Source: Cliona cf. orientalis (Eukaryota; Porifera; Demospongiae; Clionaida; Clionaidae). From it: 64,000 nt of DNA. Positions 47,501-57,868 of the stretch are shown here, piece after piece. The notes below the pieces were generated by a model. That model did not search any database and was not told the DNA's origin. It saw nothing but the letters and a program-made list of their open reading frames with translations. Location of the stretch: the NCBI GenBank assembly GCA_963930775.1, contig OZ005704.1, positions 496,001 to 560,000 of the forward strand, read 5' to 3'. The position numbers were made by a program, and so were the translations under genes. The first letter of the stretch is position 1; each line of letters opens with the position of its first letter.

Positions 47501-48971
47501 TCTCCACTCTTACAAGTGTTATTCTACTTTAGAAATTCTAGAGAGGGAAATCAAGGGTGAGAAACCTTGTGCTCCCCACCTTCTAAATAAATCCTTGTCA
47601 CGTACGCTATTTCCACACCATTGAGCATGCCCATTTTAAACAGATACCAGTCAAAATCAGTACATACAGCCACACACATGACACTGTACATGCATTTAGC
47701 ACTGATGTGCTTATTAAAGAAAATGTGCACTTGTAAGAGTGCATTGAGAAATTTATATGGCTAATAATGCAATATTCATAGGCCAGTTTGCATGTGACTT
47801 CGTATTATGAATGTAGTTCTGGTGCCATTGTCAACTCTCATAATACGTGACAGTATGATTTCATCTGCATGGGATGAAGTAATTTTTTGGTCAGACACAT
47901 CATTTCACTCGACATCATGCTCTTACTTGCAAGCCACTCCCACAATTATACCATGCCCTTCAGTGATTAGTGTTTATCTCTGATGTGTGTTTTCTTACAG
48001 GATGGAAAAATACTTGTATAGCGGGAAATTTTGAAGGGTCCAATTTTTGTAGATAATTGACTGCAATGGTTTCATAGTGCATAATGGGCGTGTTCGTGTG
48101 CTTTGGCGAAACCACGAAAGTTAATGGTAAAGATTGCCAATCCGTGAAAATTAAACCCCTCAAAAATTTCCCACTATACGATAGTCTACAGTGTACTTGA
48201 TGGCCAACATTCCATGCATAACTTTGCTTTTTAAAAACTATTATATAGATTGGAAGCCCAGCAGTACAGCTTGTGGATATATGGGAATTTGGTGATATGA
48301 TCAATGGCAAACTCAAAGAGGTAGCAGCAGACAATCCAGATTCTACGCCGTCCGATATTATTGAAGAGGCCTTGGGACAAGTGATACAGCAGGATATTGA
48401 AGATGATGAGTTATGCTGCTTGGATATTAACGATGGTGAAAGGAGAAGTGTGACGATACGTTGGAAGTCAAACGAGGTGTGCTGCATTGATGGAGATGCT
48501 CTTATGCTGCTTCCTGGACCTCAGACTGGTGGTGTTGACAGCTTTAAATTTCTTTTAGATCAAAAGTTAAATCAAACTCGAAATAGCAGCTCAGATTCAT
48601 CCACTTGGCCATCAGAAGATGACAGTGATTTTATAAACAACCTGAAAGCTGAAGCTAAGCCTCCTCATAAAGTACAGCAGGGTGCACCCAAAAAAAAGTC
48701 ATGCAGATATCCAAAGTATAGGATTCTTCTCAAAGGTAAACCCTGGTCCGAGTCAGAGGAAGAGCATGCTCATAAGAACAATCCCCGAAAGAGGAGTAGA
48801 ATCGTTGGTCAGAAGAGACAAAAGCTGTGCCAATGCAAATTACAGTCACTACATATCGTTTCCCCAACATCAGATGTAAATGCCTGTCCTCTCTGTGCGG
48901 TCACTAACGTAAACGGCCACCAAAGAAGTGACGTTGAAAGCCTGACAGATTGTGTGTCCGGCAGTCCTTAA
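44516..48971 (+). CDS. Orphan repeat protein at end of TPR-CHAT cluster (gene D)
   Basis: Two exons, 44516-45316 and 48249-48971, join in phase 0 through a GTAAGT donor and a TATATAG acceptor, giving 507 residues. The second open segment has no early ATG, which supports the join. Exon 1 encodes a polar N-terminus, then three almost identical copies of a 19-residue unit (TETYSYAEMFKKSLLLIED), then a helical stretch (ALNSVAKATSALAGEFLKEA). Exon 2 encodes an acidic region (VIQQDIEDDELCCLDIND) and a basic, Cys/His-containing tail (KRSRIVGQKRQKLCQCKL, NACPLCAVTNVNGH). No known domain is recognised. Position, 230 bases after gene C on the same strand, suggests a cluster member. The 2.9 kb intron is unusually long and full of MITEs; two separate genes remain possible. 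Confidence 0.55.
44903..45073. repeat. 57-base in-frame tandem repeat, 3 copies
   Basis: Units start at 44903, 44960 and 45017 and differ only at silent or terminal positions. Each encodes 19 residues, so length change is frame-neutral. Confidence 0.95.
45550..46043. mobile_element. MITE, TACCGTAGGTCGGG family, 494 bases
   Basis: Perfect inverted ends TACCGTAGGTCGGGTTTTGA and its complement, flanked or terminated by TA. It carries one copy of the dispersed hairpin (45631-45676). No coding capacity. Confidence 0.85.
45631..45676. repeat. Dispersed palindromic hairpin, copy 4
   Basis: AAGCCACACCCT pairs with AGGGTGTGGCTT; nested in the 45550-46043 element. Confidence 0.65.
46284..46681. mobile_element. 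MITE, TACCGTAAAC..GGTTATTAAGCGCA family, copy 1
   Basis: Inverted ends TACCGTAAACCTGGTTATTA and the complement of TTATTAACCAGAGTATACGG, with repeated TTATTAAGCGCAT units inside. TA lies at both flanks. A close copy is at 57425-57868. Confidence 0.85.
48011..48184. mobile_element. MITE, GTATAGCGGGAAATTT family, copy 2
   Basis: Related to 10648-10844: left GTATAGCGGGAAATTTTGA, right TCAAAAATTTCCCACTATACG, with internal CGAAAGTTAATGG-type repeats. Located about 65 bases before gene D exon 2. Ends are more decayed than in the other copy. Confidence 0.75.
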
Positions 48972-49523
48972 CTGTAATAATATTATTATAGTAGATAGCT
49001 ATAGCCTATAATTATAGCTCATAAGCAGACTATGTATGACTTGTATAGTAGCATTGTATATAGTAGTATAATAACAACAACGCATACTTGGCTGTGTTTC
49101 CTGACTCTCTCTTTCAGCTTTTCCATGTTGCATGCTGAAAAGTAGATTTCTACTCTTCTATATGCAGCATAGAAAAGATGGGAGAGGGGAATTGGGAATA
49201 ATAATTATTGGGTGATATATATTTCAGATGATTATTAATTTTGTTGTTAAATTATTAAATTTTATGATACAAGTGGGTGTGTCTCAATTCATCATCTTCT
49301 GTACGTCCGGTATGCATACTTTCCTATAGGAGTGATTGTTTTAGCCTCGTACCCAGCGTGGTTTTCATGATCAACGCTGATGTTTGGCATGAATGAAAAA
49401 CATGGGATGGCCTGGCTATGGTTGGTATTATGAGAGCAACTTGAAAAACAACACAAAAATCTGGACACGTGATCATGACATGGAGAACTATCCGAAAGCT
49501 TAAGGTTCACTTTCACAGTGGGT

Positions 49524-51112
49524 CTACTTTTTATTATTACTTTGTGTTCTCATTTGCATTTCTAATGCTTCTTTTTCTGTCAGTTTTCTTGGATATGCTC
49601 CAGGAACCCGAACAAATGAGCTCTTTCTGATTGATTGGAGAAATCCTTTAGCTGAAATAACATAGTTACCGTAATGACACACTTGAAATGTCATAATATT
49701 ATTATTTAAAGTTGTATACTTTTAGTCATGGTGGCATCTGATGTCTGATGACTGACTGTCACCTCCACAGAATCAATCAAGTACACTGGGAAGAGGAACC
49801 GCAGACCCATTGCTCTCTATTGTAAAAAAATACCATGTCGTGACCAAATTTTGAGAAGAATGCTATAAAATTAATTACCTCAGGTCTGTGTACATTGTCA
49901 AATATGTCCTGCAGTTGTAGAGTTAGGGTGTTGCTATAGAGCACGGCCTCTTCTGGACACAATGAAGCAATGTCTGCAAATTCCGATACATGATGCAATA
50001 TTCCATTCACGCAATATGTTATAACACTAGTTGATCTACATGTATGACATCGTATTGTACCTTTGAACAGTCTGTTCTTAACTTGTATGTCCTCTACAAC
50101 TGCCTCCAACACAATGTCAGCATCACTCACTGCTGACGCCAGTATTGAGTCAACTATGACACTGCCCTACAAGTACACAAGAGAGGGAATCAAAAATTTT
50201 GGCGACAGCATATCCTCACTTGGAGCTGGTGGCCTTGGCTCAGTATGCTCTTATCCTTGAGCTCCTGGAGCTGACCAGAAATGATAGAGTGGACTGTCTG
50301 TAGCTTAAGGTCATCTCTGTCATAGAGGTGCACTGTGCAGCCTTGGAGGGCCAGCTCTCCTGTGTATATACATCATTAAATTTTATGGAATGGATTAGGT
50401 ATTAAGGCCATATAAAATAACTTACTTGATTCTCATCCCCGCCCGTCCCAATTTTTACGAATCCCGTTATGTACCCGAAACCCGCGCGCTCCGCGCGCCA
50501 TAGGCGCACGGCCCAGCCCCCGTAGGGGGCTGGGCTAAATCATACAGTATTATAATATGAACGCTAAGGCTAGGTAGGGTTTGGTTTAGGGTAGTATTTG
50601 ACACACAAGGGTTAGTACTACTATTGTCTATAAAGTCGTGACAAAAGAGCAACTGGCAGCGGCGTTCACGGTGGTGTAGTGGCTAAGGGTCTGGTGTATG
50701 GATCCGTGGACCCCAGTTCGATCCTCGCTCCATTTATTGATTTCCTTTTTTTTTTTCCCTTATACTCTGGAAATTTTCTAAGTTGGAAGCGGGTTTCGGG
50801 TATATAACGCCGCTCTTTTTACAGGCCGCCGGCGCCTCTATGAATTTTATTGCTATCGCGCGTGCGCAGTAGCGACTCCAGATACTGCTCTTTCTAGTGT
50901 CCTGACGAGTAAAAAATAAAAATAAAATGCCTCCTCCCGCCCCTAATTTTTGGAAAAAGGTGGATGAGAATCAAGTAAGTTATTTTATATGGCCTAATGT
51001 GCCCCACCCCTCCTTATCCCACTATAATTTTCCATCTTTTCTCACCAGCTATTCTTATCCCCAGATTTCCAGCACCAATCACAGCAATGTTATAGCTAGT
51101 ACGGTCCTCCAT
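49524..51112 (-). CDS. Single-domain 3-hydroxyacyl-CoA dehydrogenase-like protein
   Basis: Six exons in phase: 51112-51046, 50359-50220, 50166-50061, 49973-49879, 49816-49720 and 49651-49524, giving 210 residues. The N-terminus is a clear NAD-binding Rossmann fold of the 3HCDH family: AVIGAGNLG, then GCTVHLYDRDD, then SDADIVLEAVVED. SNTLTL and HRPE follow where the family has SNTSSL and the catalytic segment. The expected GLHFFNP reads GLRFLFP, so the catalytic His is Arg142. The C-terminal all-helical dimerisation domain is missing and replaced by a short basic tail (RVPGAYPRKLTEKE). It is probably a non-catalytic NAD-binding relative rather than a beta-oxidation enzyme. Intron 1 contains a transposon with a nested second element. 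Divergent from PPP4R2. Confidence 0.75.
50406..50994. mobile_element. Harbinger-like MITE with insertion, TAA duplication
   Basis: Same terminal inverted repeats as 31169-31414 but in the opposite orientation. Flanked by TAA on both sides. The extra length comes from the nested element at 50459-50815. Confidence 0.85.
50459..50815. mobile_element. Nested TIR element with tRNA-like segment, 7-base duplication
   Basis: Flanked by TTTTTAC on both sides (50452-50458 and 50816-50822). Imperfect 27-base inverted ends share GTTATRTACCCGAAACCCGC. The interior holds a perfect hairpin GCCCAGCCCCC/GGGGGCTGGGC and, at about 50661-50731, a tRNA-like stretch with A-box-like TGGTGTAGTGGCTAAG and B-box-like AGTTCGATCCT. 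The acceptor and T stems do not pair well, so it is tRNA-derived at most. Confidence 0.65.
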
Positions 51113-51326
51113 GGATTAATCCAGCTCCTTAGTCCCGATCACACTCTCTATGAGCCCACACCCGAAGTTTGCACGATCCAATCGGTAAAGGGTCGTCAAT
51201 GGCACGTGTCAACGAAAGTTCTCGTTGTTTAGGTGGGCGAAGCTTTCTCTATGGGTATGGGCTGAAAACGACTGGCTGAAGAAAACAGGCTGTTAAGTGA
51301 CTCTTCTCTCTTTTCAAAAGAGAGGC
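51113..51326. promoter_or_regulatory. Divergent upstream region of 3HCDH-like gene and PPP4R2
   Basis: 214 bases between divergent starts. No specific motif called; a bidirectional promoter is inferred from geometry. Confidence 0.4.
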
Positions 51327-54300
51327 ATGGATTACAAGGGACTGAAAGAGCTGCTAGAAGGTAGGCTTTTTAGCCAGAAAAGTAAAGTATTTCACTGAGA
51401 GTATTCCTATAGTTTTGTATTTACGTACCATATAAGCTCGGCTACCCAATATACTAACGTCTCTAGAACAATTCTTTCAATGAGAATAATATTATGGCCT
51501 TACAATCATCACTCTAAAGCGTCCATTCTAATTAAAGCCCACCATCATATACTGTATACTGCTTGAATACATGTACAACCTCTATCCCCACCTTCCCCCT
51601 GCCCCCCCCCCCCCTCACAGGGTGCATCAGTGACAAGGCTGAGGAGTTCCCTGCTGAGCTGGACAGCCTGATTGCTGACACAGCAAGGACGGGAATTGTC
51701 AGGTACCAACCATGTGTGTGTGTGTGTGATACGTGTACATGTATATACATGTAATAGGTGATCTCTTTTATTATTGTCATTGATTTATCATAGGCTGCCA
51801 TGGGAACTATTGAAGCCACTATTCGACTATAGATTGAAGAAGGTATAAGTAAATTTTTTTATCTAGTGATTGACATGAAATTTCATAATTTCTCTCTCCC
51901 TCCCTCCCTCCAGGTTTTGGTTGCATCATTTGATGAGCTAGCTCTTGAGGGAGAGGACAAGGCTCTTCACCAGCAGCTGCTCGACCAGCTAAACAAATTC
52001 GACAAGCAAGTGTAGTATAGATTTTAGATTTGTGGTGTGTGTGTATGAGGGGGAGGGGGAGTGAGAGAAAACTGTTGTGGTCTATTTCTCAAGCGTGTGT
52101 GGAGGTGTGCCAACCTCAAGATGGCGACTCCCTCCATTCTCGCGGAGGCAACACTATATCCCAGCTGAATCGAAAGCTCCTTCCCTACTTACACAGTGTG
52201 TATATAATTATGATGATGCAACAATGGTGTGTTTTCATCTTTAGTTGTATCAACTTGTGATGTGTTGGGTCATCCTGAAACAAAAGCCATGATAGCGCTA
52301 TCTCTCTTTAGTCCGTGACGTAGAGTTCAAGTGTCACATTGATGCCCGAGTTGTTTCAACTCTGTCATGTGTTTGGGGTGATGTAATGGACACTAGTTAT
52401 TGCTAGTTTACTAATAGTTATTAAGTTCACTGAAACCAAACCTGAATGAGTTAGCACACACACACACAAGGGTCAAAGGTCGTACATGTTGACTTCTAAG
52501 TAACGAACAAAGGTCATCCACCCAATAATACGTTTGTATAGTGGTAATCATACCTAAGATTGTGCTTGTGTGTCACTATCATTGCATGCATCGCTGTTGA
52601 CAACTGACCAATCAATGTCTTCCTGTTTATGGCAGTGGAGTTTAGCATAGTGGTACCTCATGCATGCAAGCATGACACTCACCGACTGGTTGCCACGCAC
52701 TTTTACATGTCATCATCACATGTATGATAGTATAGTACATGTATGTACATGGCTGTGTACGTGCACGTACAGGTGTGTGGTGTAGAAGAGTGAAAGTAGC
52801 CTCTTCGGTTCCTAATTTGATTATGTGTTCCTAACACATAAACATGACATCGCAAAACAAATCTACAGTAGTATACTTACTACCACTGATTTCAACACAC
52901 ACACACACACGCACGTACGCATGTACACGTACGCACACTTTTACAGTCCACCCTTCACGATCCAGCGAGTCTGTGAGCTGATAGTGGAACCAACCAAACA
53001 CTACAAGAAGAGGGATAGGTACATGAGAGCAATGGAGAGGGTGAGTTTAATCTTTGATGGTACTATAATTGGTAGCATTTATTCTCTCTCTCTCCTCAGT
53101 GTCTTCTTGTAGTGAGCACCCAGGAGCCAGACCTCACTTGGATGAAGAGTCCAAGGTGTGTATACAAAATTTAGTGTCATGATTTGTGGTGGGTAAATGG
53201 TCGTCACTACAATAAGTTAGGTATTATGACATTGTGCAATACCCATAATTCCATAATTTGCTGTCTGTAACAATACTATCAGGTTGACCCAGTTATTGGA
53301 GGAGCCCCCCAAAGAGAGCCTCCAGGAGGTTGTCTTCGATGAGGACATGGTCAACGAGTACGCCGCAGTCCCCGCCTCTGGATCCACAGCCAACCTCTGG
53401 TCCAATCTCCGCCAAATCGCAACAAACGACGACAGTGAACAACCCTCCTCCCCAAGCGAGTCCGACCAGTCTACTACTACTACCAAGGCCGCTAAGCCCG
53501 TCAGTCCTGCGTCACGAGAAAAAGAGGAGGAAGGAGAAGAAGCGTCCACTTCGACGAGTAGCACTGCGGAAGCAATGGACGATAAATCATCAACCACCTC
53601 AGCAAATTCAGCTTCTCTCATGGACGATGATGACAGCTTTGAAGATAACACTCCAGAGAGCTCGAGTAACTCTCCAGAAAGGGGGGATGCAGAGGACAAA
53701 AAGCCCCCCCTCGAGGGGGCAGGGCAGTTCCCCCTCTCTCGAAAGAGGAGCAGTAGCATGAGAGATAGCATGGAGGGGAGTGGCAGTGAAGGAGGAGGAG
53801 AGAGAGAGGAAGATGCAAGAGGGACGGTGCTTCAGGAGGCAGACTCGACGACGCTCGGAGGAGAACATGACGACAATGGACGAGACGAGGGGATGGAGGG
53901 AGGCGGGGCAGCCGAGGCGGGAGAAGAAGGACAGAGCCAAGAGGAGGAGGAAGAAGCAGATAGAGATCTAGAACAGTCTACACCAAAGAAAAGACGGTCA
54001 AAATCGCCAGAAATTGAAACAAAATCAAGCAGCTTGGAGGAAGGCAGAATAGACAATCTGAACATTGTGGACGCAAAAGTGACTGTATCTGATACAGTAG
54101 TAGCAGGTGGAGAGATGGAGAAAATGGAATCTTCACGGGATGCCTTGGAGTCTGATGGTAGCTTAAGCTTGAAGAAGAGGCTACAGCCTGGTTTGGTTGA
54201 ATCGGAGGAAGAAGGAGAAGGAGGAGGGAGAGGGAGTGAGAGAGAAGAGGTGGCGGCCATCGCCGAGCTGCACAGTAGCAGTGGTGACGAGGGTGAGGTG

Positions 54301-54369
54301 AGGGCCAGGGAGACGTCCACAGGACAGCTGGAGAGGTCACATGACTCAAAGACCGACTGTAAGTATTAA
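51327..54369 (+). CDS. PPP4R2: Protein phosphatase 4 regulatory subunit 2
   Basis: Regulatory subunit of the PP4 phosphatase complex (DNA repair, centrosome). Exons in phase: 51327-51360, 51621-51702, 51794-51842, 51914-52005, 52947-53040, 53100-53155 and 53283-54369, giving 497 residues if it ends at the TAA at 54367. The conserved N-terminal region carries PFTIQRVCELI, PLFDYRLKKV and MRAMERCLLVVS. The remainder is a long acidic, Ser/Glu-rich disordered tail with KKRRSKSP, as in other PPP4R2 proteins. Intron 4 begins with GCAAGT, and only this GC donor gives the conserved FDNPPFTIQR join. The last exon also holds a GTAAGT at 54359; splicing there to a candidate exon 56200-56234 (PRKKGHKLDTK) would change the C-terminus. 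Confidence 0.92.
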
Positions 54370-57007
54370 TAATTAACCATAATTAGCACTACAACCTCAT
54401 TAATTTGCATAATAGGGTAGAGTAGATTTTTGTCATACCATGGTCCCCCCTTGTCTAGTTAACTAAAATTGGTGAGTTATTACCTAGACATGTAAATACG
54501 CCAAGTGGATATCGATGACCAACAGTTATTATAGCGAATTTTTGTGCAATCAGTACAACCACCTACTTGAAGATCAAAGGAAAGGCTCACTGAAGGCTAT
54601 TTAATAATTATTTAAGTGCTTAAAGTATACTGGGGGGAGGGCTGATTAAAAAAAGAAGTTCTCAACCTATCTATCTATCTATCAGTCTTCTCCCCAGCCT
54701 GCCCACTCACCATAGTCACTGGAGATACAGTGAGATCAAAAACCAAGCAGGGGGGGGGCATTCTGACTGTAGACAGTCTCTCAGTCTAACTCCACTCCTT
54801 GAATGTTGATTACACCTTCTCTCTGATCTTGATAAAGCTCTTCAAAGCAGCCCCTCCCCAGGCAGTGTTTATTTAGTGCATCCCCACATACATGTCCCCA
54901 GGCCTATCTAGTATCTAGGACTCTATCCCACAAAGCTTGCATCTGGTCACCAGCGCTAACTACCCTAATCCAATGATGGGCTACACTCCATGGTTGTAGC
55001 TCTTGTTCTTAGTAAAAATTAATTATCTTATCTCTGCTTCCTCAAGCAGTAATGTATGTAGCTCTAGATCTTGTTTTTAGTAAATCTTATCTTTGCTTCC
55101 TCAAACAGTGCCTTGCCTTGGCCTCAGTGCCTGTTTGTGTAATTTGTTCAGACAAGCTCGTTTTCTATTGTGAAGGTACATGTAGTAGATCTCCTTTTGT
55201 CTAATGGACTTGTACTGATGGGAAAATAAACTAAACTCCAATGAAAGTGTGTGAACTTCTGAATGTGACCTACTCTTAATGTATTGTGTTACCCTGTGGA
55301 CCCATTGTCCCAAAACAGCATTTTGGTGGGAAGTATATGCAAGAAGAAAGTGAACTGCTTAAAAAAGTAAATCTGACCTCTTTTTGATGTATGTGTGCTG
55401 TATGCTGAAGGTCTGTGGACTTAGTGGCCAAGTATTGTTTTGATGAACTTTAGTTTCTAAAAACAAAGAGATTAGCGTAACAACATGTGCTGCATCCTGA
55501 CAAAGTAATTATGTTAGGTACCTTGAAGTTCATTGTTAGTGATATTAGTAGGTTCTCTTATACTGAGCTGGTGTGATTACTAATAGTCAGTGCATAGTGA
55601 GTGTTATGATGATGACATCATTATGATATTCCATCCCTGGAAATGCCAACATCAGCAGTTACAAGGGGAGGCATTGTTGAATACAAGTTGACTAAATCGT
55701 CTGGAAATGTTAAAGAACACAGCCATTAATAACTTACTCCCTCTCTCACTAATTGTGTACCATTACATCATAGTTCTACCAATGTATGATAATATGCACT
55801 GTTTTTCCCTTGCCCTTTAATTGTGATGATTATAGGACTACACCACTTTTGTAGACGTAATGTGCTCCTCCTTCCCTCCCTCCCCATCCCTCTCCCCCTA
55901 CAGCTTTTTAGATACAAGCGCGAGAGCATACTGTACAAGGCAGCACACACGCACGCACAATTGTATGCCCAGTGGCTAATTTTGCTCAGCTACAAACAAT
56001 AAATGTACTCTAGCAGCGGGCACTGGGAAGGTTTCCCGGTCAGAGGTTCTGGTACAGCATATGTACATTGCTGCTCCCTTGAGCCTAGGTACAGCATAAC
56101 GTCAACTTATCTCAGAGGTTCTGATACATTGTACTAGAGCCTTTTTGCTACTAGTCACTTTGATTAGTCTTGCCTCTCCAGATTTCATCTTTGTTTCAGC
56201 TCCACGAAAAAAGGGGCACAAACTGGACACAAAGGTATTGCATAAAATTATGACAATCTATATGCACCTGCAGTGGATCTAGCATTTCACAGGCCTTACT
56301 AGTGTAGCATGGTGGTCAGCAAAGCCCTGCAGATAAGTTCTCTCAATTTACTACCCAACAAAAGAGCCATTACCCTATTACTCACCTTCAACCAAGTGTA
56401 CCCACAGTTTCACTCTTGTAGCTTCACACAGTGTTGCCGGGGAGTCATGTGGTGGCGCTGGAAGGCCATTAGGGCTAGTTAGGGGCTCTAGGGTACAGCT
56501 AAGTGGAAGATTACCTCTCTCAGCTCCTTATGCAGGCTGCCCTGCTCTGTGGTTGTGGTTTGAGGCTGTGTATTGAGCAGTAACCCATAGCCCATTGAGG
56601 TACCTCAGCATAGCAACCAACCAGCAAGCCAGCCAGCAGTGAGTATAGTAAGGGCCATGCCATTGGATGTGATGATGCTGGTGTAGATAAGCCCTAGGGC
56701 TAGGGGGGAAGCTGTGATAGTCTCCAAGTGATGTATTGTAGCCCTGGTCTGACTTAAAAATACATTATTGCTTTCATCCTCTCGTCGCCTCCTCCCATAA
56801 AATTTGTGATGAAATACTGACATTATGTTTATGTTATGTTTCAGCCGTCCAGGCCCTTGGCTTGTGTTTTCATACACTCCCTCCATATAAACATCAAACT
56901 GAGCAGTTCCTTCACTTTGTGCCTGCATATAAGACTGGTAATGTACATTACTTAGATGCCTAGTCCAATCCAATTTACTGACTTCATAAGAAATATATTT
57001 AAAAGAC

Positions 57008-57010
<3 letters not shown>

Positions 57011-57051
<41 letters not shown>
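57011..57051. repeat. (GA)n microsatellite
   Basis: About 20 uninterrupted GA units. Confidence 0.95.
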
Positions 57052-57053
<2 letters not shown>

Positions 57054-57424
57054 GGTGATAGCAAGAGCATTTCAGTACTTGCTAAGCCTTTCATCCATTC
57101 TGGCTGCTAACGTCACAAAAATGTAGAAATAGAGAGAGAGGGAGAGAGGGGGGGTGTAATTTCAGTTGCCTACGTAAGCACTTGGCCGCCAATTGAATCT
57201 GACCTTTGACCAGTGCCTGCCAAAAGATGCGCCAATTACTGGAGTTTACACGACGTCCATTGACCAAATAAGTGTTCCCAAACAGCTCCTTGATTGATCC
57301 TAATAGCGCCTTACCTGTTCAAACAACCTGGCTAGGCCCGCCAAAAGACTCCCTGTCCAGCTAAAAAAAATTGAAAATTTAGGCCGACCGACAATAGTAA
57401 CAGGCACAATAGTCTATATATAGC

Positions 57425-57868
57425 TACCGTAAACTCTGGTTATTAAGCGCACCTCGCTATTAAGCGCATATTATTTATTAAGCGCATGCCCTCTTCTTGT
57501 CATAAGCTATTGTTTATTAAGCGCATGCGCTTAATAGGCGTGGCGTTCCATGAACCTGACCTTGACCGGCTGGAAAGTATTTGGAGTCCAGCTATCTTTG
57601 GAGAAATGATGGCCACGAATAACGTTATCATGCAAAAAGATCGACAAATCGCCAGCACTCATCATCTTGAGCGGCAACTTTAAACGTTAAAGTGCTCGAT
57701 CGATCGATCGAGCGCTGGTACAGTGCTAGCGGGCCTCGCATCCATCACGTGCTCAAACGTTAGTGGGCGTGGTTATGTGCCATATAAGCGCATATCCTTT
57801 ATTAAGCGCATACTGTCATTCCGTTTACCGCTATAAGCGCATGCGCTTATTAACCAGAGTCTACGGTA
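57425..57868. mobile_element. MITE, TACCGTAAAC..GGTTATTAAGCGCA family, copy 2
   Basis: Inverted ends TACCGTAAACTCTGGTTATT and the complement of AATAACCAGAGTYTACGGTA. Alignable with 46284-46681 along most of its length, including the ATCGATCGATCGAGC region. The 65-residue frame inside is also present, broken, in the other copy. Confidence 0.85.

Larger units (their letters stand above)
45317..48248. other. Gene D intron loaded with MITEs
   Basis: Contains elements at 45550-46043, 46284-46681 and 48011-48184, from three different families. No exon is recognised between them; frames near 46749-47030 and 47349-47624 look non-coding. Confidence 0.55.

Noticed and set aside
50661-50731. Functional tRNA gene
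   Set aside because: A- and B-box-like sequences exist, but the acceptor and T stems do not pair convincingly and the stretch lies inside a TIR element, so it is tRNA-derived at best.
53217-54349. Minus-strand Ser/Leu-rich frames
   Set aside because: Shadows of the acidic Ser/Glu-rich PPP4R2 exon on the other strand.
57486-57683. Open frame of 65 residues in a MITE as a gene
   Set aside because: It lies wholly inside a TIR element, and the same region is broken in the other copy at 46284-46681. No known transposase motif.
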